Notes: generated by a model not told the origin, from the letters alone. A DNA stretch of 48,995 nt from Treponema sp. (GCA_009784775.1 WQXQ01000005.1:1-48995); one strand, 5' to 3'; numbered from the stretch's first letter, positions 8,978 to 19,228 are shown. Numbers and translations are program-made.

Positions 8978-9712
8978 TTAACCCCACAACTCGTTCAGGG
9001 ACTTGCCCCGGTTTTTTGCTACGGCCTTGGCATCCATCAACTTGTTGATACAGTCGAACGTTGCCTTAACCACGTTATATTGGCTTGACGCGCCGATGGA
9101 CTTGGACAGCACATCAGTAACGCCGCCGGCTTCCATAATTGCCCGCACCGGTCCGCCGGCGATAATGCCGGTTCCCGAACAAGCGGGTTTAAGCAGTACC
9201 TGTGACGCCTTGAAAAGCCCGGTTACCTCATGAGGAATGGTACCGTTTTTCACCGGCAGCTTCACCATATTGCGTTTTGCCTTATCAATGCTCTTGCGTA
9301 TCGCCTCGGAAACATCGTTGGCTTTGCCAAAACCAAAACCGACATTGCCTTTCCGGTCGCCAATAACGGTAAGGGCCGAAAAAGAAAACCGGCGCCCGCC
9401 CTTAACAACCTTGGCGGTGCGATTCAGCTTAACCAGCTTTTCAACAAATTCCTTTTCTGCCGGCTCCCGGTCCCGATCACGGTCGCGCCCGCGATCCCGG
9501 CCCCGGCGGCCTTCGCCTCTTCCTTCTCCATAGGAAGCCCCATAGGAACGACGAGGTCCCGCAGATTCGGCTACTGCTTCAGTGTCAGCTTCGCTTCCAG
9601 CTTCTTCGATATATCCAGATTCTTCACGCCCGCCCGCAACAGCTTCGTTCGCATTGTTGGCGACATCAGAGATGTCAATAGCTGCAAGTTCTTTTTCTTC
9701 TGTGTTATCCAT
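8978..9712 (-). CDS. rpsE: 30S ribosomal protein S5 with long N-terminal extension
   Basis: 244 residues against about 166 in E. coli. From about residue 82 it is a normal S5: [20 protein letters not shown], then [21 protein letters not shown] and the C-terminal [21 protein letters not shown]. The first 80 residues are extra: an acidic Ala/Glu/Asp-rich stretch (1-50) followed by a Gly/Arg/Asp low-complexity tract (about 55-80, [16 protein letters not shown]). The extension is preceded by a G-rich ribosome-binding site before the ATG at 9712. No suitable start with a good site was seen at the core, so it is probably translated. Its function is unknown. Confidence 0.96.
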   Translation of the reverse strand: MDNTEEKELAAIDISDVANNANEAVAGGREESGYIEEAGSEADTEAVAESAGPRRSYGASYGEGRGEGRRGRDRGRDRDRDREPAEKEFVEKLVKLNRTAKVVKGGRRFSFSALTVIGDRKGNVGFGFGKANDVSEAIRKSIDKAKRNMVKLPVKNGTIPHEVTGLFKASQVLLKPACSGTGIIAGGPVRAIMEAGGVTDVLSKSIGASSQYNVVKATFDCINKLMDAKAVAKNRGKSLNELWG

Positions 9713-9720
9713 TCCGCCCC

Positions 9721-10083
9721 CTAGAACTGAACCCCGACTTTCCGGGCTCCATCGGCCAAAGCCTTAACTATGCCATGATACAGGTATCCGTTGCGATCAA
9801 AGACCACGGATTTGATGTCTTTTTCCAGAAGCCGTTTGCCCATTATTTCACCAAGCTGGGCGGCGCCGGCAACAGTCGCCTTTATGGTCCGCAATTCCTT
9901 TTCCAAAGTGGAAGCGGAAACCAAAGTATGGCCTTGCGTATCATCAATAACCTGAATCGATATTCTGCGGTTACTTCGCGTAACAGTCATTCGGGGCCGC
10001 TGAGGCGTACCGGATATCCTTTTGCGGATATGCACTTTTCGTTTAAGCCGTTTCCGGTCTTTTTCCAACATCTTTCGCAACAT
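9721..10083 (-). CDS. rplR: 50S ribosomal protein L18
   Basis: 120 residues with the L18 pattern: a basic N-terminus ([20 protein letters not shown]), [20 protein letters not shown], and a C-terminal [21 protein letters not shown]18 binds 5S rRNA. It lies between rplF and rpsE with gaps of about 8 nt. Confidence 0.97.
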   Translation of the reverse strand: MLRKMLEKDRKRLKRKVHIRKRISGTPQRPRMTVTRSNRRISIQVIDDTQGHTLVSASTLEKELRTIKATVAGAAQLGEIMGKRLLEKDIKSVVFDRNGYLYHGIVKALADGARKVGVQF

Positions 10084-10091
10084 AGCTATCC

Positions 10092-10631
10092 CTATTTTAC
10101 ACCAGACTTTCCGACTTTCCGCCGGATTTTTTCATTTTCATACCGTATCCCCTTGCCTTTATACGGCTCAGGTGGTCTCAATTTACGAATCTGGGCGGCA
10201 AGCTCTCCGACCCTTTGTTTGTCAATACCGCTTATGGAAACCTTACCGCCGGCATCGGCAGTAACCGTTAAACCATCAGGTATACCAATATATAAATCGT
10301 TCGAATAACCAAGGCTCATAAACAGCAGCTTGCCCTGCACCTCGGCGCGATACCCAACACCGGTAATAACCAGCGTTTTGGTAAAGCCGGCAGAAACTCC
10401 CGTTATCATGTTATTGAGGAGGTTCCGGTACAGCCCATGAAACGATTTGCTCTGTTTTTCTTCGTTTGCCCGGGTAACAATTATTTCCCCGCCTTTCTCT
10501 TCAAAAGAAATTACAGAGTGATACTTTTGGGTCAATTTTCCCTTGGGGCCTTCAACAGTCATCACTTCATTGGCAAAAGTGACCTTTACCCCGCCGGGAA
10601 TCTTAACCGGTGTTTTTCCGATACGCGACAT
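10092..10631 (-). CDS. rplF: 50S ribosomal protein L6
   Basis: 179 residues. It starts [17 protein letters not shown]. The second domain has the L6 signature ([23 protein letters not shown]) near the C-terminus. The repeated beta-sheet domains bind 23S rRNA helix 97 near the GTPase-associated centre. It is spaced 9 nt after rpsH. Confidence 0.98.
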   Translation of the reverse strand: MSRIGKTPVKIPGGVKVTFANEVMTVEGPKGKLTQKYHSVISFEEKGGEIIVTRANEEKQSKSFHGLYRNLLNNMITGVSAGFTKTLVITGVGYRAEVQGKLLFMSLGYSNDLYIGIPDGLTVTADAGGKVSISGIDKQRVGELAAQIRKLRPPEPYKGKGIRYENEKIRRKVGKSGVK

Positions 10632-10640
10632 ACTACTCCC

Positions 10641-11039
10641 CTACCACACGGTGCAGATAATTTCACCGCCGACTTTTTTCTCGGCGGCTTTTCTGCCGGT
10701 TGTTACTCCCTGGGACGTAGAAACGATCAGGGTTCCATAGCCGTTAAATACTCTCGGCATATTTTTGTAGCCCATATACACACGGCGGCCCGGCTTTGAC
10801 ACCTTCTCAATACCGTGAATAATCGGTGCAGTTGCATCGTCATATTTCAGAAATACCCGGATTATATTGGATCCATCCTGGTTCGATTTCTTGAAGTTCT
10901 TGATATACCCTTCTGTCTTCAAAATTTTAACAATTTCAAGTTTCAATTTGGAGGTGGGAATATCAACTTTTTCATGCTTGGCCATTCCGGCATTCCGGAT
11001 TTTGGTCAACATATCAGCAACGGGATCAGATACGCTCAT
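10641..11039 (-). CDS. rpsH: 30S ribosomal protein S8
   Basis: 132 residues: [20 protein letters not shown] at the start and the conserved C-terminal [20 protein letters not shown], then [10 protein letters not shown]8 binds helix 21 of 16S rRNA. In E. coli it represses the spc operon at the rplX-rplE region; I did not find a clear mimic here. Confidence 0.98.
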   Translation of the reverse strand: MSVSDPVADMLTKIRNAGMAKHEKVDIPTSKLKLEIVKILKTEGYIKNFKKSNQDGSNIIRVFLKYDDATAPIIHGIEKVSKPGRRVYMGYKNMPRVFNGYGTLIVSTSQGVTTGRKAAEKKVGGEIICTVW

Positions 11040-11048
11040 TCTGCCCTC

Positions 11049-11234
11049 CTACCAGCTTGATTTGGTTACGCCGGGAACAAGCCCTTCGCTCGCAAGTTTG
11101 CGGAAGCAAAGACGGCACATTTCATATTTCCGCAGATAGCCCCTGGCCCGTCCGCAGATCCGGCAACGGTTAACCTTTCTCGTTTTATATTTTGGCGTTC
11201 GCAACGCCTTAATGATCATCGCCTTTCTAGCCAT
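11049..11234 (-). CDS. rpsN: 30S ribosomal protein S14, zinc-type
   Basis: 61 residues, the short zinc-binding S14 form (often called type Z). It has [20 protein letters not shown] with both Cys pairs, then [18 protein letters not shown]. It needs zinc for folding. It lies in the usual rplE-rpsN-rpsH order. Confidence 0.98.
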   Translation of the reverse strand: MARKAMIIKALRTPKYKTRKVNRCRICGRARGYLRKYEMCRLCFRKLASEGLVPGVTKSSW

Positions 11235-11243
11235 TTACCACCT

Positions 11244-11798
11244 CTATTTCCTGAACGGCATACCGAACTTGCTCAGGAACGCTTTCGCTTCCGCATCGGT
11301 TTTTGCCGTTGTTACAATACAAATATTCAATCCAGCCACCTTTTCGATTTTATCAAAGTCAATTTCAGGAAAAATAATCTGTTCCTCTATCCCCATGGAA
11401 TAATTCCCATGGCCGTCAAACGCATTTTGATTAATACCACGGAAGTCTTTAACGCGGGGAAGAGCCACATTCACCAGCCGGTCAAAAAACTCGTACATCA
11501 TTGCCCCGCGCAGGGTTACTTTGGCGCCGATTTCCTGTCCAGTCCTGATTTTAAAGTTTGCAATACTCTTCTTCGCCTTGGTCTTAACCGCTTTTTGTCC
11601 GGTAATTTGGGTAAGGGTAGTGATTGCTTCATCAAGCAGTTTTTTGTTCTGCAAAGCCTCGCCCACACCCATGCTTACGATAATTTTTTCCAGCTTGGGA
11701 ATCTGCATAACAGACTTATAACTAAACTCCTTGAATAATTCAGGAGCAATCTGTTCCTTATACACTTTTTTAAGCCGGGGTACATATCTGTCAGCCAT
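11244..11798 (-). CDS. rplE: 50S ribosomal protein L5
   Basis: 184 residues from the ATG at 11798, with GGGGAGG seven nt upstream; this start shares its A with the rplX stop (TAATG). An upstream in-frame start inside rplX is rejected. Signature segments: [35 protein letters not shown], and [15 protein letters not shown]5 contacts 5S rRNA and P-site tRNA. Confidence 0.97.
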   Translation of the reverse strand: MADRYVPRLKKVYKEQIAPELFKEFSYKSVMQIPKLEKIIVSMGVGEALQNKKLLDEAITTLTQITGQKAVKTKAKKSIANFKIRTGQEIGAKVTLRGAMMYEFFDRLVNVALPRVKDFRGINQNAFDGHGNYSMGIEEQIIFPEIDFDKIEKVAGLNICIVTTAKTDAEAKAFLSKFGMPFRK

Positions 11799-12139
11799 TA
11801 TAACGCCTCCCCGCATTTTCTGCAGACCCTGGTCTTGGTCCCGCCTTCTTTGGAAGGCGATCCTTCAATTTTGTAACCAATGCGCGTCGGTCCGCATTTT
11901 TTGCAGACAATCATCACATTGGAACTATGCAGCGCCGCTTCTATCTCGATGATACCGCCTCTGTCCCGCTGGTTCCTGCGCTTCTTCGCCTTTTTAACGA
12001 TATTGGCGCCTTCCACAATGAACCGATCCTTTTCGCGGAGGATTTTGAGTACTCTGCCCCGCTTGCCTTTGTCTTTGCCGGCGATAATCTCGACGGTATC
12101 TTCTTTTTTCAGTTTAAATTTATGTACCGCTTCAGCCAT
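11798..12139 (-). CDS. rplX: 50S ribosomal protein L24
   Basis: 113 residues with the KOW motif ([20 protein letters not shown]) at about 14-33. The C-terminal part has two Cys pairs ([12 protein letters not shown] and CRKCGEAL), a possible zinc site absent from E. coli L24. L24 starts 50S assembly. Coupled to rplE by a 1-nt overlap. Confidence 0.97.
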   Translation of the reverse strand: MAEAVHKFKLKKEDTVEIIAGKDKGKRGRVLKILREKDRFIVEGANIVKKAKKRRNQRDRGGIIEIEAALHSSNVMIVCKKCGPTRIGYKIEGSPSKEGGTKTRVCRKCGEAL

Positions 12140-12148
12140 GTTTTACTC

Positions 12149-12520
12149 CTACAATACCTCCGGGGCAAGGGACACAATTTTCATGTATTCACCCTTTTCC
12201 CGCAACTCACGAGCTACCGGCCCAAAGATACGCTTCCCCTTGGGATTCAATGCAGCGTCAATAATAACGCACGCATTATCATCAAACCGTATATAGGTTC
12301 CATCGGGGCGGCGATACTCCTTATGGGTACGTACCACCACAGCCTTTTCCACCGTGCCTTTTTTAATGGCCGAAGTGGGCAGAGCTTCTTTCACTGCTAC
12401 CACAATAACATCACCAATACTCGCATACCGGCGTTTACTGCCGCCCAGGACCTTGATGCACTGGACACGCTTGGCGCCTGAATTATCTGCCACATTCAGG
12501 AAGGTTTCCACTTGTACCAT
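12149..12520 (-). CDS. rplN: 50S ribosomal protein L14
   Basis: 123 residues; [20 protein letters not shown] at the start and [20 protein letters not shown] near the end are strongly conserved L14 segments. It forms inter-subunit bridge B8. It is the first gene of the spc segment, 14 nt after rpsQ, with no visible promoter between, so read-through from S10 is likely. Confidence 0.98.
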   Translation of the reverse strand: MVQVETFLNVADNSGAKRVQCIKVLGGSKRRYASIGDVIVVAVKEALPTSAIKKGTVEKAVVVRTHKEYRRPDGTYIRFDDNACVIIDAALNPKGKRIFGPVARELREKGEYMKIVSLAPEVL

Positions 12521-12534
12521 TTTCCCTTACTCCC

Positions 12535-12822
12535 TTACTTGGCGCGCTCGAGGATTTCCACAAGCTTCCAGTGTTTTTCCTTACTGAGAGGCCGGCATTC
12601 GATCACACGGACCCGATCGCCGATCTTCGCATCATTTTTTTCGTCATGGGCTTTTACTTTTTTAACCCGCTTGACGTATTTCTTATACAGTGGGTGCAAC
12701 TTTAAGGTCTCAATGGCGACGACAATGGTCTTCGTCATTTTATCGCTCTTAACGATCCCCACAAATTCTTTTTTGCCGCTTTTGGCTTGGCCGTTTACCG
12801 GTCCCAGTTCCTGTTCCGCCAT
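12535..12822 (-). CDS. rpsQ: 30S ribosomal protein S17
   Basis: 95 residues with the OB-fold signature ([20 protein letters not shown], then [20 protein letters not shown]). The end is [20 protein letters not shown]. It binds 16S helices 7 and 11. Its ATG overlaps the rpmC stop by one base. Confidence 0.98.
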   Translation of the reverse strand: MAEQELGPVNGQAKSGKKEFVGIVKSDKMTKTIVVAIETLKLHPLYKKYVKRVKKVKAHDEKNDAKIGDRVRVIECRPLSKEKHWKLVEILERAK

Positions 12823-13028
12823 TATTTAGCCTCGATTTTCTGCGCCATCTCTTGCGCGTGGATAAGAGTGTTAAGCCGGGCAATCTGCCGCCGCATATTG
12901 CGTTTTTGCAACGGATTATCTACATGGCCTATAACCATTTGAAAACGAAGCTCCATAAACTTCTTTTTCAGTTCGTCCCGCTTGGCTTTCAGTTCGGGAA
13001 ATGAAAGGTTCTTGAATGAATTTTTCAT
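12822..13028 (-). CDS. rpmC: 50S ribosomal protein L29
   Basis: 68 residues from the ATG at 13028 ([20 protein letters not shown]). AGGAG lies 7-11 nt upstream. A longer in-frame reading overlapping rplP lacks a site and is rejected. The two-helix hairpin and the [20 protein letters not shown] motif identify L29, which lies at the peptide tunnel exit. Confidence 0.97.
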   Translation of the reverse strand: MKNSFKNLSFPELKAKRDELKKKFMELRFQMVIGHVDNPLQKRNMRRQIARLNTLIHAQEMAQKIEAK

Positions 13029-13038
13029 CGCTCCGCTC

Positions 13039-13467
13039 CTAAGCTCCCAATTCCATATCGGAACGGGCAACAAATTTGGTCTTTATGGGCAACTTTGCTC
13101 CAGCAAGCCGCATCGCCTCTTCGGCGAGGTCTCGGGCAATGCCACCACCCAATTCAAACATAACAGTTCCCGGTTTTACCACGGCAACCCAGTATTCCGG
13201 ACCGCCTTTACCTTTCCCCATGCGGGTTTCCGCCGGCTTCTTGGAATAAGGCTTATCGGGGAAAATACGGATCCATACCTTGCCGCTTCTCTTTATGTGG
13301 CGATTTAACGCGACACGAGCCGCTTCTATCTGCCGGTTGGTAATCCACATCCGGTCCATTGCAACCAGGCCAAACTCGCCAAACGCTACGGTATTACCGC
13401 GAGTAGCGTTACCGGGCATATTGCCCCGCTGTACTTTACGACGTTTTACACGTTTCGGGCTTAACAT
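13039..13467 (-). CDS. rplP: 50S ribosomal protein L16
   Basis: 142 residues: [19 protein letters not shown] at the start, [20 protein letters not shown], and [19 protein letters not shown] in the middle. L16 helps place A-site tRNA. It follows rpsC by 4 nt. Confidence 0.98.
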   Translation of the reverse strand: MLSPKRVKRRKVQRGNMPGNATRGNTVAFGEFGLVAMDRMWITNRQIEAARVALNRHIKRSGKVWIRIFPDKPYSKKPAETRMGKGKGGPEYWVAVVKPGTVMFELGGGIARDLAEEAMRLAGAKLPIKTKFVARSDMELGA

Positions 13468-13471
13468 TTTT

Positions 13472-14179
13472 TCAACCCCTTCCCACCAGAGGACGCTCTC
13501 GCCGTTTGCGAACCAAGGCGCCGGCGTCTTCTTTTTGCTCTTTGCCGTATTTCATGCCGTTGTATACCCACACTTTAACCCCAATGGAGCCAAAGGTGGT
13601 ATGGGCTTCGGCAAAACCGAAATCAATATCCGCTCGCAGGGTATGCAGGGGAATGCGCCCCTCTTTCGCTTCCTCGGTACGGGACATTTCCGCCCCGCCA
13701 AGCCGTCCTGAAAGCCGAACTTTTACCCCTTGGGCATTACCTTTTTTAATTGCATTGGCAATAGCCTGTTTCATTGTCCGCCGGAAAGAAGACCGGGCCA
13801 AAAGCTGCCGGGCTATATTCTGGGCAATAATCTGGGCACTACCATCTGCGTTTCGTATTTCTTTTATTTTGATCTGAATTTTCTTACTGACTTTTTTCTG
13901 CAGTTCCGTACCGATTTTCTCGATATTGGCGCCTTTGACCCCAATAATAACACCAGGCCGCGCAGTATGGATGGTAATCGTTATCCGCTGGGGATGCCTG
14001 ATAATTTCAAGCTCCGCAATGTCGGCGCCCTTGGTTTCGGGCATATCCATAATGAGCTTTCGAAGACTTAAATCTTCATGCAGGGTATTGGCATATTCTT
14101 TGGGGTCAACATACCAGCGTGAACCCCAGGTTTTATTGATACCGATCCGAAGCCCGATAGGGTTAACTTTTTGTCCCAT
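13472..14179 (-). CDS. rpsC: 30S ribosomal protein S3
   Basis: 235 residues. [20 protein letters not shown] begins the protein. A KH domain is at about 60-110 ([17 protein letters not shown], with loop GVKG). The C-terminal domain has [20 protein letters not shown] and [16 protein letters not shown]3 is part of the mRNA entry helicase site. The ATG shares its A with the rplV stop. Confidence 0.98.
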   Translation of the reverse strand: MGQKVNPIGLRIGINKTWGSRWYVDPKEYANTLHEDLSLRKLIMDMPETKGADIAELEIIRHPQRITITIHTARPGVIIGVKGANIEKIGTELQKKVSKKIQIKIKEIRNADGSAQIIAQNIARQLLARSSFRRTMKQAIANAIKKGNAQGVKVRLSGRLGGAEMSRTEEAKEGRIPLHTLRADIDFGFAEAHTTFGSIGVKVWVYNGMKYGKEQKEDAGALVRKRRERPLVGRG

Positions 14180-14541
14180 TATTTGCCCGCCTTTACTGTT
14201 TCATCGACGACCACAGTGATGTGGCACATACGCTTGAGCAACATATCGGCCCGCCCTTTACCACGGAACCAAACCCTTTTAAGCCGAGGACCTTCATCAA
14301 TATAAATCTCCCGAATATACAACATATCTTCATCAAGCTGCTTCTTACTGGCCAGCGCATTAGAAGCGGCAGATTTTACCGTCTTGCGAATCAACCTTGC
14401 CCCTTTGTGAGGCATATTTTCCAGCATGGACATAGCCTCAGGATAGGGCTTGCGGCGGACAAGGTCGGCCACAGGCCTGATTTTATAGGGCGAACCCATA
14501 AGGTACTTGCTTATCGCCTTGTAACTGGTTTTTGCTTCCAT
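14179..14541 (-). CDS. rplV: 50S ribosomal protein L22
   Basis: 120 residues: [40 protein letters not shown] and the C-terminal hairpin [20 protein letters not shown], which reaches into the exit tunnel. It lies 9 nt after rpsS and overlaps rpsC by 1 nt. Confidence 0.98.
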   Translation of the reverse strand: MEAKTSYKAISKYLMGSPYKIRPVADLVRRKPYPEAMSMLENMPHKGARLIRKTVKSAASNALASKKQLDEDMLYIREIYIDEGPRLKRVWFRGKGRADMLLKRMCHITVVVDETVKAGK

Positions 14542-14550
14542 TATGCCTAC

Positions 14551-14832
14551 CTATTTTCCACCGGCTTTTTTGTCCGATCCCGCATGACCCCGAAAAATTC
14601 GGGTGGGGGCGAACTCGCCAAGTTTATGACCAACAAGGTTTTCCGTAACATACACGGGAACCCAGGTTTTACCGTTATACACAGAAATGGTTCCACCGAC
14701 CATTTCCGGAATGATAGTGGAACACCGGGAATATGTTTTTATCATTTTCCGTTCCCCGGATTTGCTCACTTCCAGCACTTTTTTATACAGGCTCTTTTCA
14801 ATAAAAGGGCCCTTTTTAATAGACCTTGACAT
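14551..14832 (-). CDS. rpsS: 30S ribosomal protein S19
   Basis: 93 residues. [19 protein letters not shown] at the start and [20 protein letters not shown], then [13 protein letters not shown] at the end are diagnostic. S19 forms a head complex with S13. It lies 9 nt after rplB. Confidence 0.98.
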   Translation of the reverse strand: MSRSIKKGPFIEKSLYKKVLEVSKSGERKMIKTYSRCSTIIPEMVGGTISVYNGKTWVPVYVTENLVGHKLGEFAPTRIFRGHAGSDKKAGGK

Positions 14833-14841
14833 ACTCCCTTC

Positions 14842-15741
14842 CTACTTCTTCTTGCCTCGGCTGACGATAAACCGGGAAGAAGGCTTATGCTTTTTCCGGG
14901 TCTTGTACCCCTTGGTGGGCTGGCCCCAGGGAGTAACGGGATGAATACCCTTGTTCCTGCCTTCACCACCACCGTGGGGGTGATCCACAGGGTTCATGGC
15001 CATGCCCCGAACGGTAGGCCGCACACCTTTCCAGCGTTTGCGACCCGCCTTACCCAAGGTTGTGTTCATGTGATCCTCATTGCCAACCGTACCGATTGTC
15101 GCATAGCACTTCTTAAATACCATGCGTGTTTCACCGGAAGGCAGTTTAAGGGTAACATAATCCCCTTCTTTGGCGGCGATAAGCGCACCAACTCCGGCAG
15201 AGCGCGCCATTTGCCCGCCCTTGCCAAGGTTCAGTTCGATATTGTATACCGTAAAACCCAGGGGAATGTTTTCCAGCGGCAACGCATTACCTGTTTCAAT
15301 AGGCGCATTCGGGCCGCTTACTATAGTAGCGCCAACAACCAAACTCTTAGGCGCAATGATATAACGTTTTTCGCCGTCTTTATATTTGATAAGAGCGATG
15401 TTAGCGCTCCGGTTAGGATCATACTCAATACTGGCAACTTTGCCGGGGATATCTTTCTTGTCCCGTTTGAAATCAATGTCCCGATAGCGGCGCTTGTGAC
15501 CGCCGCCCTTATGCCGCACACTAATGCGGCCATTGGCATCCCGCCCGGCCTTTTCGGACCGGCCTGAGGTAAGGGACTTTTCAGGTTTTACCTTGCGGCC
15601 TTTTGAAATCTTATCTGTTTTTTCACCCTGGTCCGAAGCGCGGGATTTTTCTGGTCTTGTTTTTTTGGTCAGGTCTGAAAAATCCAGACTGGTCCACTGC
15701 CGCATCCCCGGTGTAATGGGTTTATATGTTTTAATTCCCAT
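14842..15741 (-). CDS. rplB: 50S ribosomal protein L2 with N-terminal insertion
   Basis: 299 residues against about 275 in most bacteria. Normal L2 landmarks are present: [40 protein letters not shown], and the C-terminal [20 protein letters not shown] with the essential His. The extra 20-25 residues fall at about 28-55, where two similar Lys/Glu/Ser segments follow each other ([16 protein letters not shown] and [17 protein letters not shown]). That looks like a partial tandem duplication. L2 is needed for subunit joining and peptidyl transfer. Confidence 0.97.
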   Translation of the reverse strand: MGIKTYKPITPGMRQWTSLDFSDLTKKTRPEKSRASDQGEKTDKISKGRKVKPEKSLTSGRSEKAGRDANGRISVRHKGGGHKRRYRDIDFKRDKKDIPGKVASIEYDPNRSANIALIKYKDGEKRYIIAPKSLVVGATIVSGPNAPIETGNALPLENIPLGFTVYNIELNLGKGGQMARSAGVGALIAAKEGDYVTLKLPSGETRMVFKKCYATIGTVGNEDHMNTTLGKAGRKRWKGVRPTVRGMAMNPVDHPHGGGEGRNKGIHPVTPWGQPTKGYKTRKKHKPSSRFIVSRGKKK

Positions 15742-15744
15742 ACA

Positions 15745-16038
15745 TTACACTCCCTCAAAAATGGCGATTTTCTCGCCCTTGGGCAAACGGACAATGGCCT
15801 TTTTCCATGTTGCCGTATATCCCTTGCGAGAACGCAGCCGTTTGGGCTTGCCGCCCACTACCATTACCGTGCAGGACATGGGATGCACGTTAAACAAACG
15901 GCGTACTGCTTCTTTTATTTGCAGCTTGTTTGCCGATTGAGCAACCTTAAACACATATTTTCCCTGCTCACGCAGCATATTTGCTTTTTCGGAAAGTACC
16001 GGTTCTATCAATATATCTTCATATTGCAGTTGCTTCAT
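15745..16038 (-). CDS. rplW: 50S ribosomal protein L23
   Basis: 97 residues. Features include EDILIEPVLSEKANMLREQG, KYVFKVAQSANKLQIKEAVR and RLFNVHPMSCTVMVVGGKPK. L23 at the tunnel exit docks trigger factor and SRP. Its ATG overlaps the rplD stop by 4 nt. Confidence 0.97.
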   Translation of the reverse strand: MKQLQYEDILIEPVLSEKANMLREQGKYVFKVAQSANKLQIKEAVRRLFNVHPMSCTVMVVGGKPKRLRSRKGYTATWKKAIVRLPKGEKIAIFEGV

Positions 16039-16679
16039 TCTGCGGCCTCCTCACTCTTAGGGCCGTAAAAATCATTAAGGTTTTTCGCGGCGGTTTCCAG
16101 CATCAGCACCTGACGGCCGTAGAACAGGTCATGGGCTCGCAGGCGATTATAGGAAAGGTAGCTTAACCAGGGGATATTGGCGGCAGCTCGTTTGAGCATG
16201 GGGTCATTATCTTTCAGGATAAGCACCGTTCGTGTACCGGGATTAAAGTTATCCAGAAGCCCAGCCAAGTCTTTGGTTTTTCCGGATTCAATTGAAAAGT
16301 CTTCGATAATTTTCAGCATATCGCTTTGGGCTTTCAAACTTAATATCGTTTTAATCGCCTGGCGTTTTGCTTTTTTGTTTATGGAATAAGAAAAGTCCCG
16401 CGGTTTCGGCCCGAATATCGTACCGCCGCCAACGGTAATGGGTGATTTTTTATCGCCCCGCCGGGCGCGGCCGGTGCCTTTTTGCCGGTAAGGTCTGGCG
16501 TTGGAGCCATGTACCTCAGCTCGGCCTTTAGTGCAGGCATTGCCCTGCCGTTTGTTGGCAAGTTCATTATTAATCGCGTACCATATAAGATCATCGTTTA
16601 CCGGAAGGCCAAAGACCGCATCCGCCAAATCAATGGTTCGCAGTTTTTTTCCATCTTTTGAATACACTGTACAGTTCAT
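16035..16679 (-). CDS. rplD: 50S ribosomal protein L4
   Basis: 214 residues with the L4 loop signature ([16 protein letters not shown], then [15 protein letters not shown]) that reaches the tunnel. In E. coli L4 represses the S10 operon; the leader here belongs to tuf or further upstream, and no L4-target mimic was recognised. It follows rplC by 10 nt. Confidence 0.97.
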   Translation of the reverse strand: MNCTVYSKDGKKLRTIDLADAVFGLPVNDDLIWYAINNELANKRQGNACTKGRAEVHGSNARPYRQKGTGRARRGDKKSPITVGGGTIFGPKPRDFSYSINKKAKRQAIKTILSLKAQSDMLKIIEDFSIESGKTKDLAGLLDNFNPGTRTVLILKDNDPMLKRAAANIPWLSYLSYNRLRAHDLFYGRQVLMLETAAKNLNDFYGPKSEEAAE

Positions 16680-16689
16680 CGCTTACCGC

Positions 16690-17310
16690 CTACTTTTTTA
16701 CCGCGGCCCGAACAAATACAAGGCCCTTGTCGATGCCGGGAACAGCGCCCCGAACCAGAATAAGCTGCTTTTCAAGATCCATTTTCACTACCCGTAAACT
16801 TAAGACAGTGACATTTTCACGGCCCATACGGCCCGGCAGCTTTACATTTTTGAAAGTCCTGGCAGGATAGGTTGCCTGGCCGGTTGAACCGGGTTCACGG
16901 TGAAATTTGGAACCGTGGGTCTTGCGTCCGCCGCCATAGCCATAGCGTTTCACCACGCCCTGGAAACCTTTACCTTTACTTACACCGGAAACATCCACAT
17001 ACCGAATTCCTTCCAGTACATCAAGCCCCAGAGAATCCCCCACCGTAACTTCTTTCTCAAAGTCCCGCAGTTCCTTGAGCCGTTTTGTGGGAGCAATATT
17101 TTCCGGAAACTGTCCGGCATAAGGTTTTGTTATTCTGCTTTTTTTTACTTCGTCCAGCCCAACAACTACCGCTTTATAACCGTCTGCTTCCACTGTCTTT
17201 TGGGCAACGACAACATTCGGATCAACCCGTATCACCGTTACCGGTGTCAAGTTACCCGCTTCATCGAAAACTTGTGTCATGCCCACTTTCTTGGCAAATA
17301 GCCCTAACAT
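16690..17310 (-). CDS. rplC: 50S ribosomal protein L3
   Basis: 206 residues from the ATG at 17310 (MLGLFAKKVGMTQVFDEAGN), which matches the family's usual N-terminus and has TGGAG seven nt upstream. A second in-frame ATG at 17373 with a weaker AGGA would add 21 residues (MPGFVQSDFVQG...); I prefer the shorter form. The long loop GYGGGRKTHGSKFHREPGST is typical of L3. With the chosen start the rpsJ-rplC gap is 73 nt, unusually long for this cluster. Confidence 0.95.
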   Translation of the reverse strand: MLGLFAKKVGMTQVFDEAGNLTPVTVIRVDPNVVVAQKTVEADGYKAVVVGLDEVKKSRITKPYAGQFPENIAPTKRLKELRDFEKEVTVGDSLGLDVLEGIRYVDVSGVSKGKGFQGVVKRYGYGGGRKTHGSKFHREPGSTGQATYPARTFKNVKLPGRMGRENVTVLSLRVVKMDLEKQLILVRGAVPGIDKGLVFVRAAVKK

Positions 17311-17383
17311 TCCAGTACTCCAATAACGAACCCCAAGGCCTTGTACAAAGTCACTTTGCACAAAGCCGGGCATCGTTGATTTC

Positions 17384-17692
17384 CTATTGTTTAATCTCAA
17401 CGTCTACGCCGGCAGGAAGCTCCAGCTTCATCAAAGAATCCATCACTTCTGCTGATGGATTAATTATATCGATCAACCGCTTATGAGTTCGCATCTCAAA
17501 TTGTTCACGGCTTTTCTTATTCACATGAGGTGAACGAAGCACCGTTACCTTATTGATGCGGGTAGGCAACGGAATAGGCCCGGTCACTTTTGCCCCGGCC
17601 TTTTGCACCGCCTGCACAATAGACTTTGCGCTCTGGTCTATCAATTCCACATCGAAACCGCGTAACTTTACGCGAATTCCATCCTTAGCCAT
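17384..17692 (-). CDS. rpsJ: 30S ribosomal protein S10
   Basis: 102 residues from the second of two adjacent ATGs (17692); the first at 17695 lies almost against the GGAGG site and is less likely. Signature: [40 protein letters not shown], then [14 protein letters not shown]10 is also the Nus-factor partner NusE. It is the first gene of the S10 cluster, 65 nt after tuf. Confidence 0.97.
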   Translation of the reverse strand: MAKDGIRVKLRGFDVELIDQSAKSIVQAVQKAGAKVTGPIPLPTRINKVTVLRSPHVNKKSREQFEMRTHKRLIDIINPSAEVMDSLMKLELPAGVDVEIKQ

Positions 17693-17713
17693 CATTCCTC
17701 CAGCTATTTAATC

Positions 17714-17746
17714 CCCAACTACATAATCAAAGATTATGTAGTTGGG
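17714..17746 (-). promoter_or_regulatory. Perfect 15-bp hairpin between tuf and rpsJ
   Basis: CCCAACTACATAATC (17714-17728), loop AAA, then GATTATGTAGTTGGG (17732-17746). Every base pairs. It begins 12 nt after the tuf stop and ends about 21 nt before the rpsJ start. In the transcript it is followed by GGAUUAAAUAG, not by a U-run, so it fits an RNA-processing or stabilising element, or a weak attenuator, better than a standard terminator. Confidence 0.75.
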
Positions 17747-17757
17747 CAAGCTTCACT

Positions 17758-18960
17758 CTATGCGATAATCTCAATAACCTGACCGGAAGCGACGGTTTTG
17801 CCGCCTTCGCGGATAGCGAACTTGAGTCCCTTTTCCATAGCGATGGGGTTAATCAACTCGCCGATAATCTCGCTGTTGTCACCAGGCATAACCATTTCCT
17901 TGCCTTCGGGCAGTTGGACTGTGCCGGTGATGTCCGTTGTCCTGAAATAGAACTGCGGCCGGTATCCAGTGAAGAAGGGACTGTGCCGTCCGCCTTCCTC
18001 TTTGGAAAGACAGTAGATCTGGGCTTTGAACTTGCTGTGCGGGGTAATGGAACCGGGCTTTGCAAGCACTTGGCCGCGTTCAACGTCTTTTTTATCAACA
18101 CCGCGGAGCAGCGTACCGACGTTATCGCCAGCCTGAGCTTCGTCCAGCAGTTTGTTAAACATTTCAATACCGGTGATAACGGTCTTCTTGGTCGGCTTAA
18201 TACCGATGATTTCTACTTCTTCGTTCAGCTTGAGGACGCCGCGATCCACTTTACCGGTAACAACAGTACCGCGACCGGAAATGGTAAACACGTCTTCAAT
18301 CGGCATCAGGAAGGGCTTGTCAGCTTCGCGCGCCGGATCGGGGAAGTAGCTGTCCATTGCTTTGAGCAATTCTTCGATACATGCGGTAGCGTCAGAACTC
18401 GTCTCACCTTCTGTCATTGCGGACATGGCTTTGAAAGCAGAGCCTTTGATGATGGGAATCTTGTCGCCGGGGAAACCGTTGTCACTGAGTACTTCCCGCA
18501 CTTCCATTTCGACCAGGTCGAGGAGTTCAGGATCGTCAATCAGGTCGACCTTATTGAGGAAGACCATCATGCTGGGAACGCCGACCTGGCGGGCCAGAAT
18601 TATGTGCTCGCGGGTCTGGGGCATGACCGAGTCAGGGGCTGAAACAACGAGTATTGCGCCGTCCATCTGGGCAGCACCGGTAATCATGTTCTTAATGTAG
18701 TCAGCGTGTCCGGGGCAGTCGATATGGGCATAGTGCCGGTTATCAGACTGATACTCAAGGTGCCTGGTATTAATGGTAATACCGCGGGCTTTTTCCTCCG
18801 GTGCATTATCAATTTGATCATAACTCATTACCTTGTCGCCAAATTTCTTGGCACAATACATGGTAATAGCTGCTGAAAGCGTAGTTTTCCCATGGTCAAC
18901 GTGACCGATGGTCCCGACGTTCATGTGGATCTTTGTCCGATTAAATTTGTCCTTCGCCAT
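17758..18960 (-). CDS. tuf: Elongation factor Tu
   Basis: 400 residues. G1 is GHVDHGKT, G2/switch [19 protein letters not shown]3 DCPGHADY, G4 NKVD, all near their usual places. Domains 2 and 3 follow ([27 protein letters not shown]). It carries aminoacyl-tRNA to the ribosome. It lies between rpsG and rpsJ; fusA, often next to rpsG, is absent from the window. An AGGAGG-type site precedes the ATG. A dedicated promoter and leader of about 230 nt lie upstream. Confidence 0.99.
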   Translation of the reverse strand: MAKDKFNRTKIHMNVGTIGHVDHGKTTLSAAITMYCAKKFGDKVMSYDQIDNAPEEKARGITINTRHLEYQSDNRHYAHIDCPGHADYIKNMITGAAQMDGAILVVSAPDSVMPQTREHIILARQVGVPSMMVFLNKVDLIDDPELLDLVEMEVREVLSDNGFPGDKIPIIKGSAFKAMSAMTEGETSSDATACIEELLKAMDSYFPDPAREADKPFLMPIEDVFTISGRGTVVTGKVDRGVLKLNEEVEIIGIKPTKKTVITGIEMFNKLLDEAQAGDNVGTLLRGVDKKDVERGQVLAKPGSITPHSKFKAQIYCLSKEEGGRHSPFFTGYRPQFYFRTTDITGTVQLPEGKEMVMPGDNSEIIGELINPIAMEKGLKFAIREGGKTVASGQVIEIIA

Positions 18961-19198
18961 TTTGTGTCCTCCTTAACTTAGACACAGTAAACTGATTCTC
19001 TTTATTATGCGTATCAGGCCTAAGTCCTGTAACGCTTTAACCTGCATACCGCAGGCTTTATTAAAAAACTATGGATGGATTGGGAAAGAGACGAAAAGAA
19101 AGGGAAAACCTTTTTTATCGAACTCCACCTATCCCATCTAAACTGATGGTCGGTTTGGTTGCCGACATCGTATCAGGCCACTTAAGGCCTATATAGCG
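18961..19198 (-). promoter_or_regulatory. Long structured 5' leader of tuf
   Basis: About 230 nt without a gene between the tuf promoter and its start. The transcript contains hairpins (AGGCC-UUAAGU-GGCCU at 19176-19191; CCUGC-GGUAU-GCAGG near 19041-19055). It also has two copies of the 11-mer GGCCTGATACG (plus strand CGTATCAGGCC at 19010-19020 and 19169-19179). A third, inverted 9-mer copy (CCTGATACG, 19232-19240) lies just upstream of the -35 box. No small ORF or tRNA was seen. Confidence 0.5.
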
Positions 19199-19228
19199 AC
19201 TCTAATAAAAAAGACGCCAGCTTGTCAA
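19199..19228 (-). promoter_or_regulatory. Promoter of tuf and the S10 cluster
   Basis: On the minus strand a perfect -35 TTGACA (19228-19223) and a -10 TAGAGT (19204-19199) are separated by 18 nt. The start point would be near 19192, giving a leader of about 230 nt. Confidence 0.65.

Noticed and set aside
17914-18642. 242-codon open frame on the plus strand
   Set aside because: Antisense to tuf; explained by the strong codon bias of tuf.
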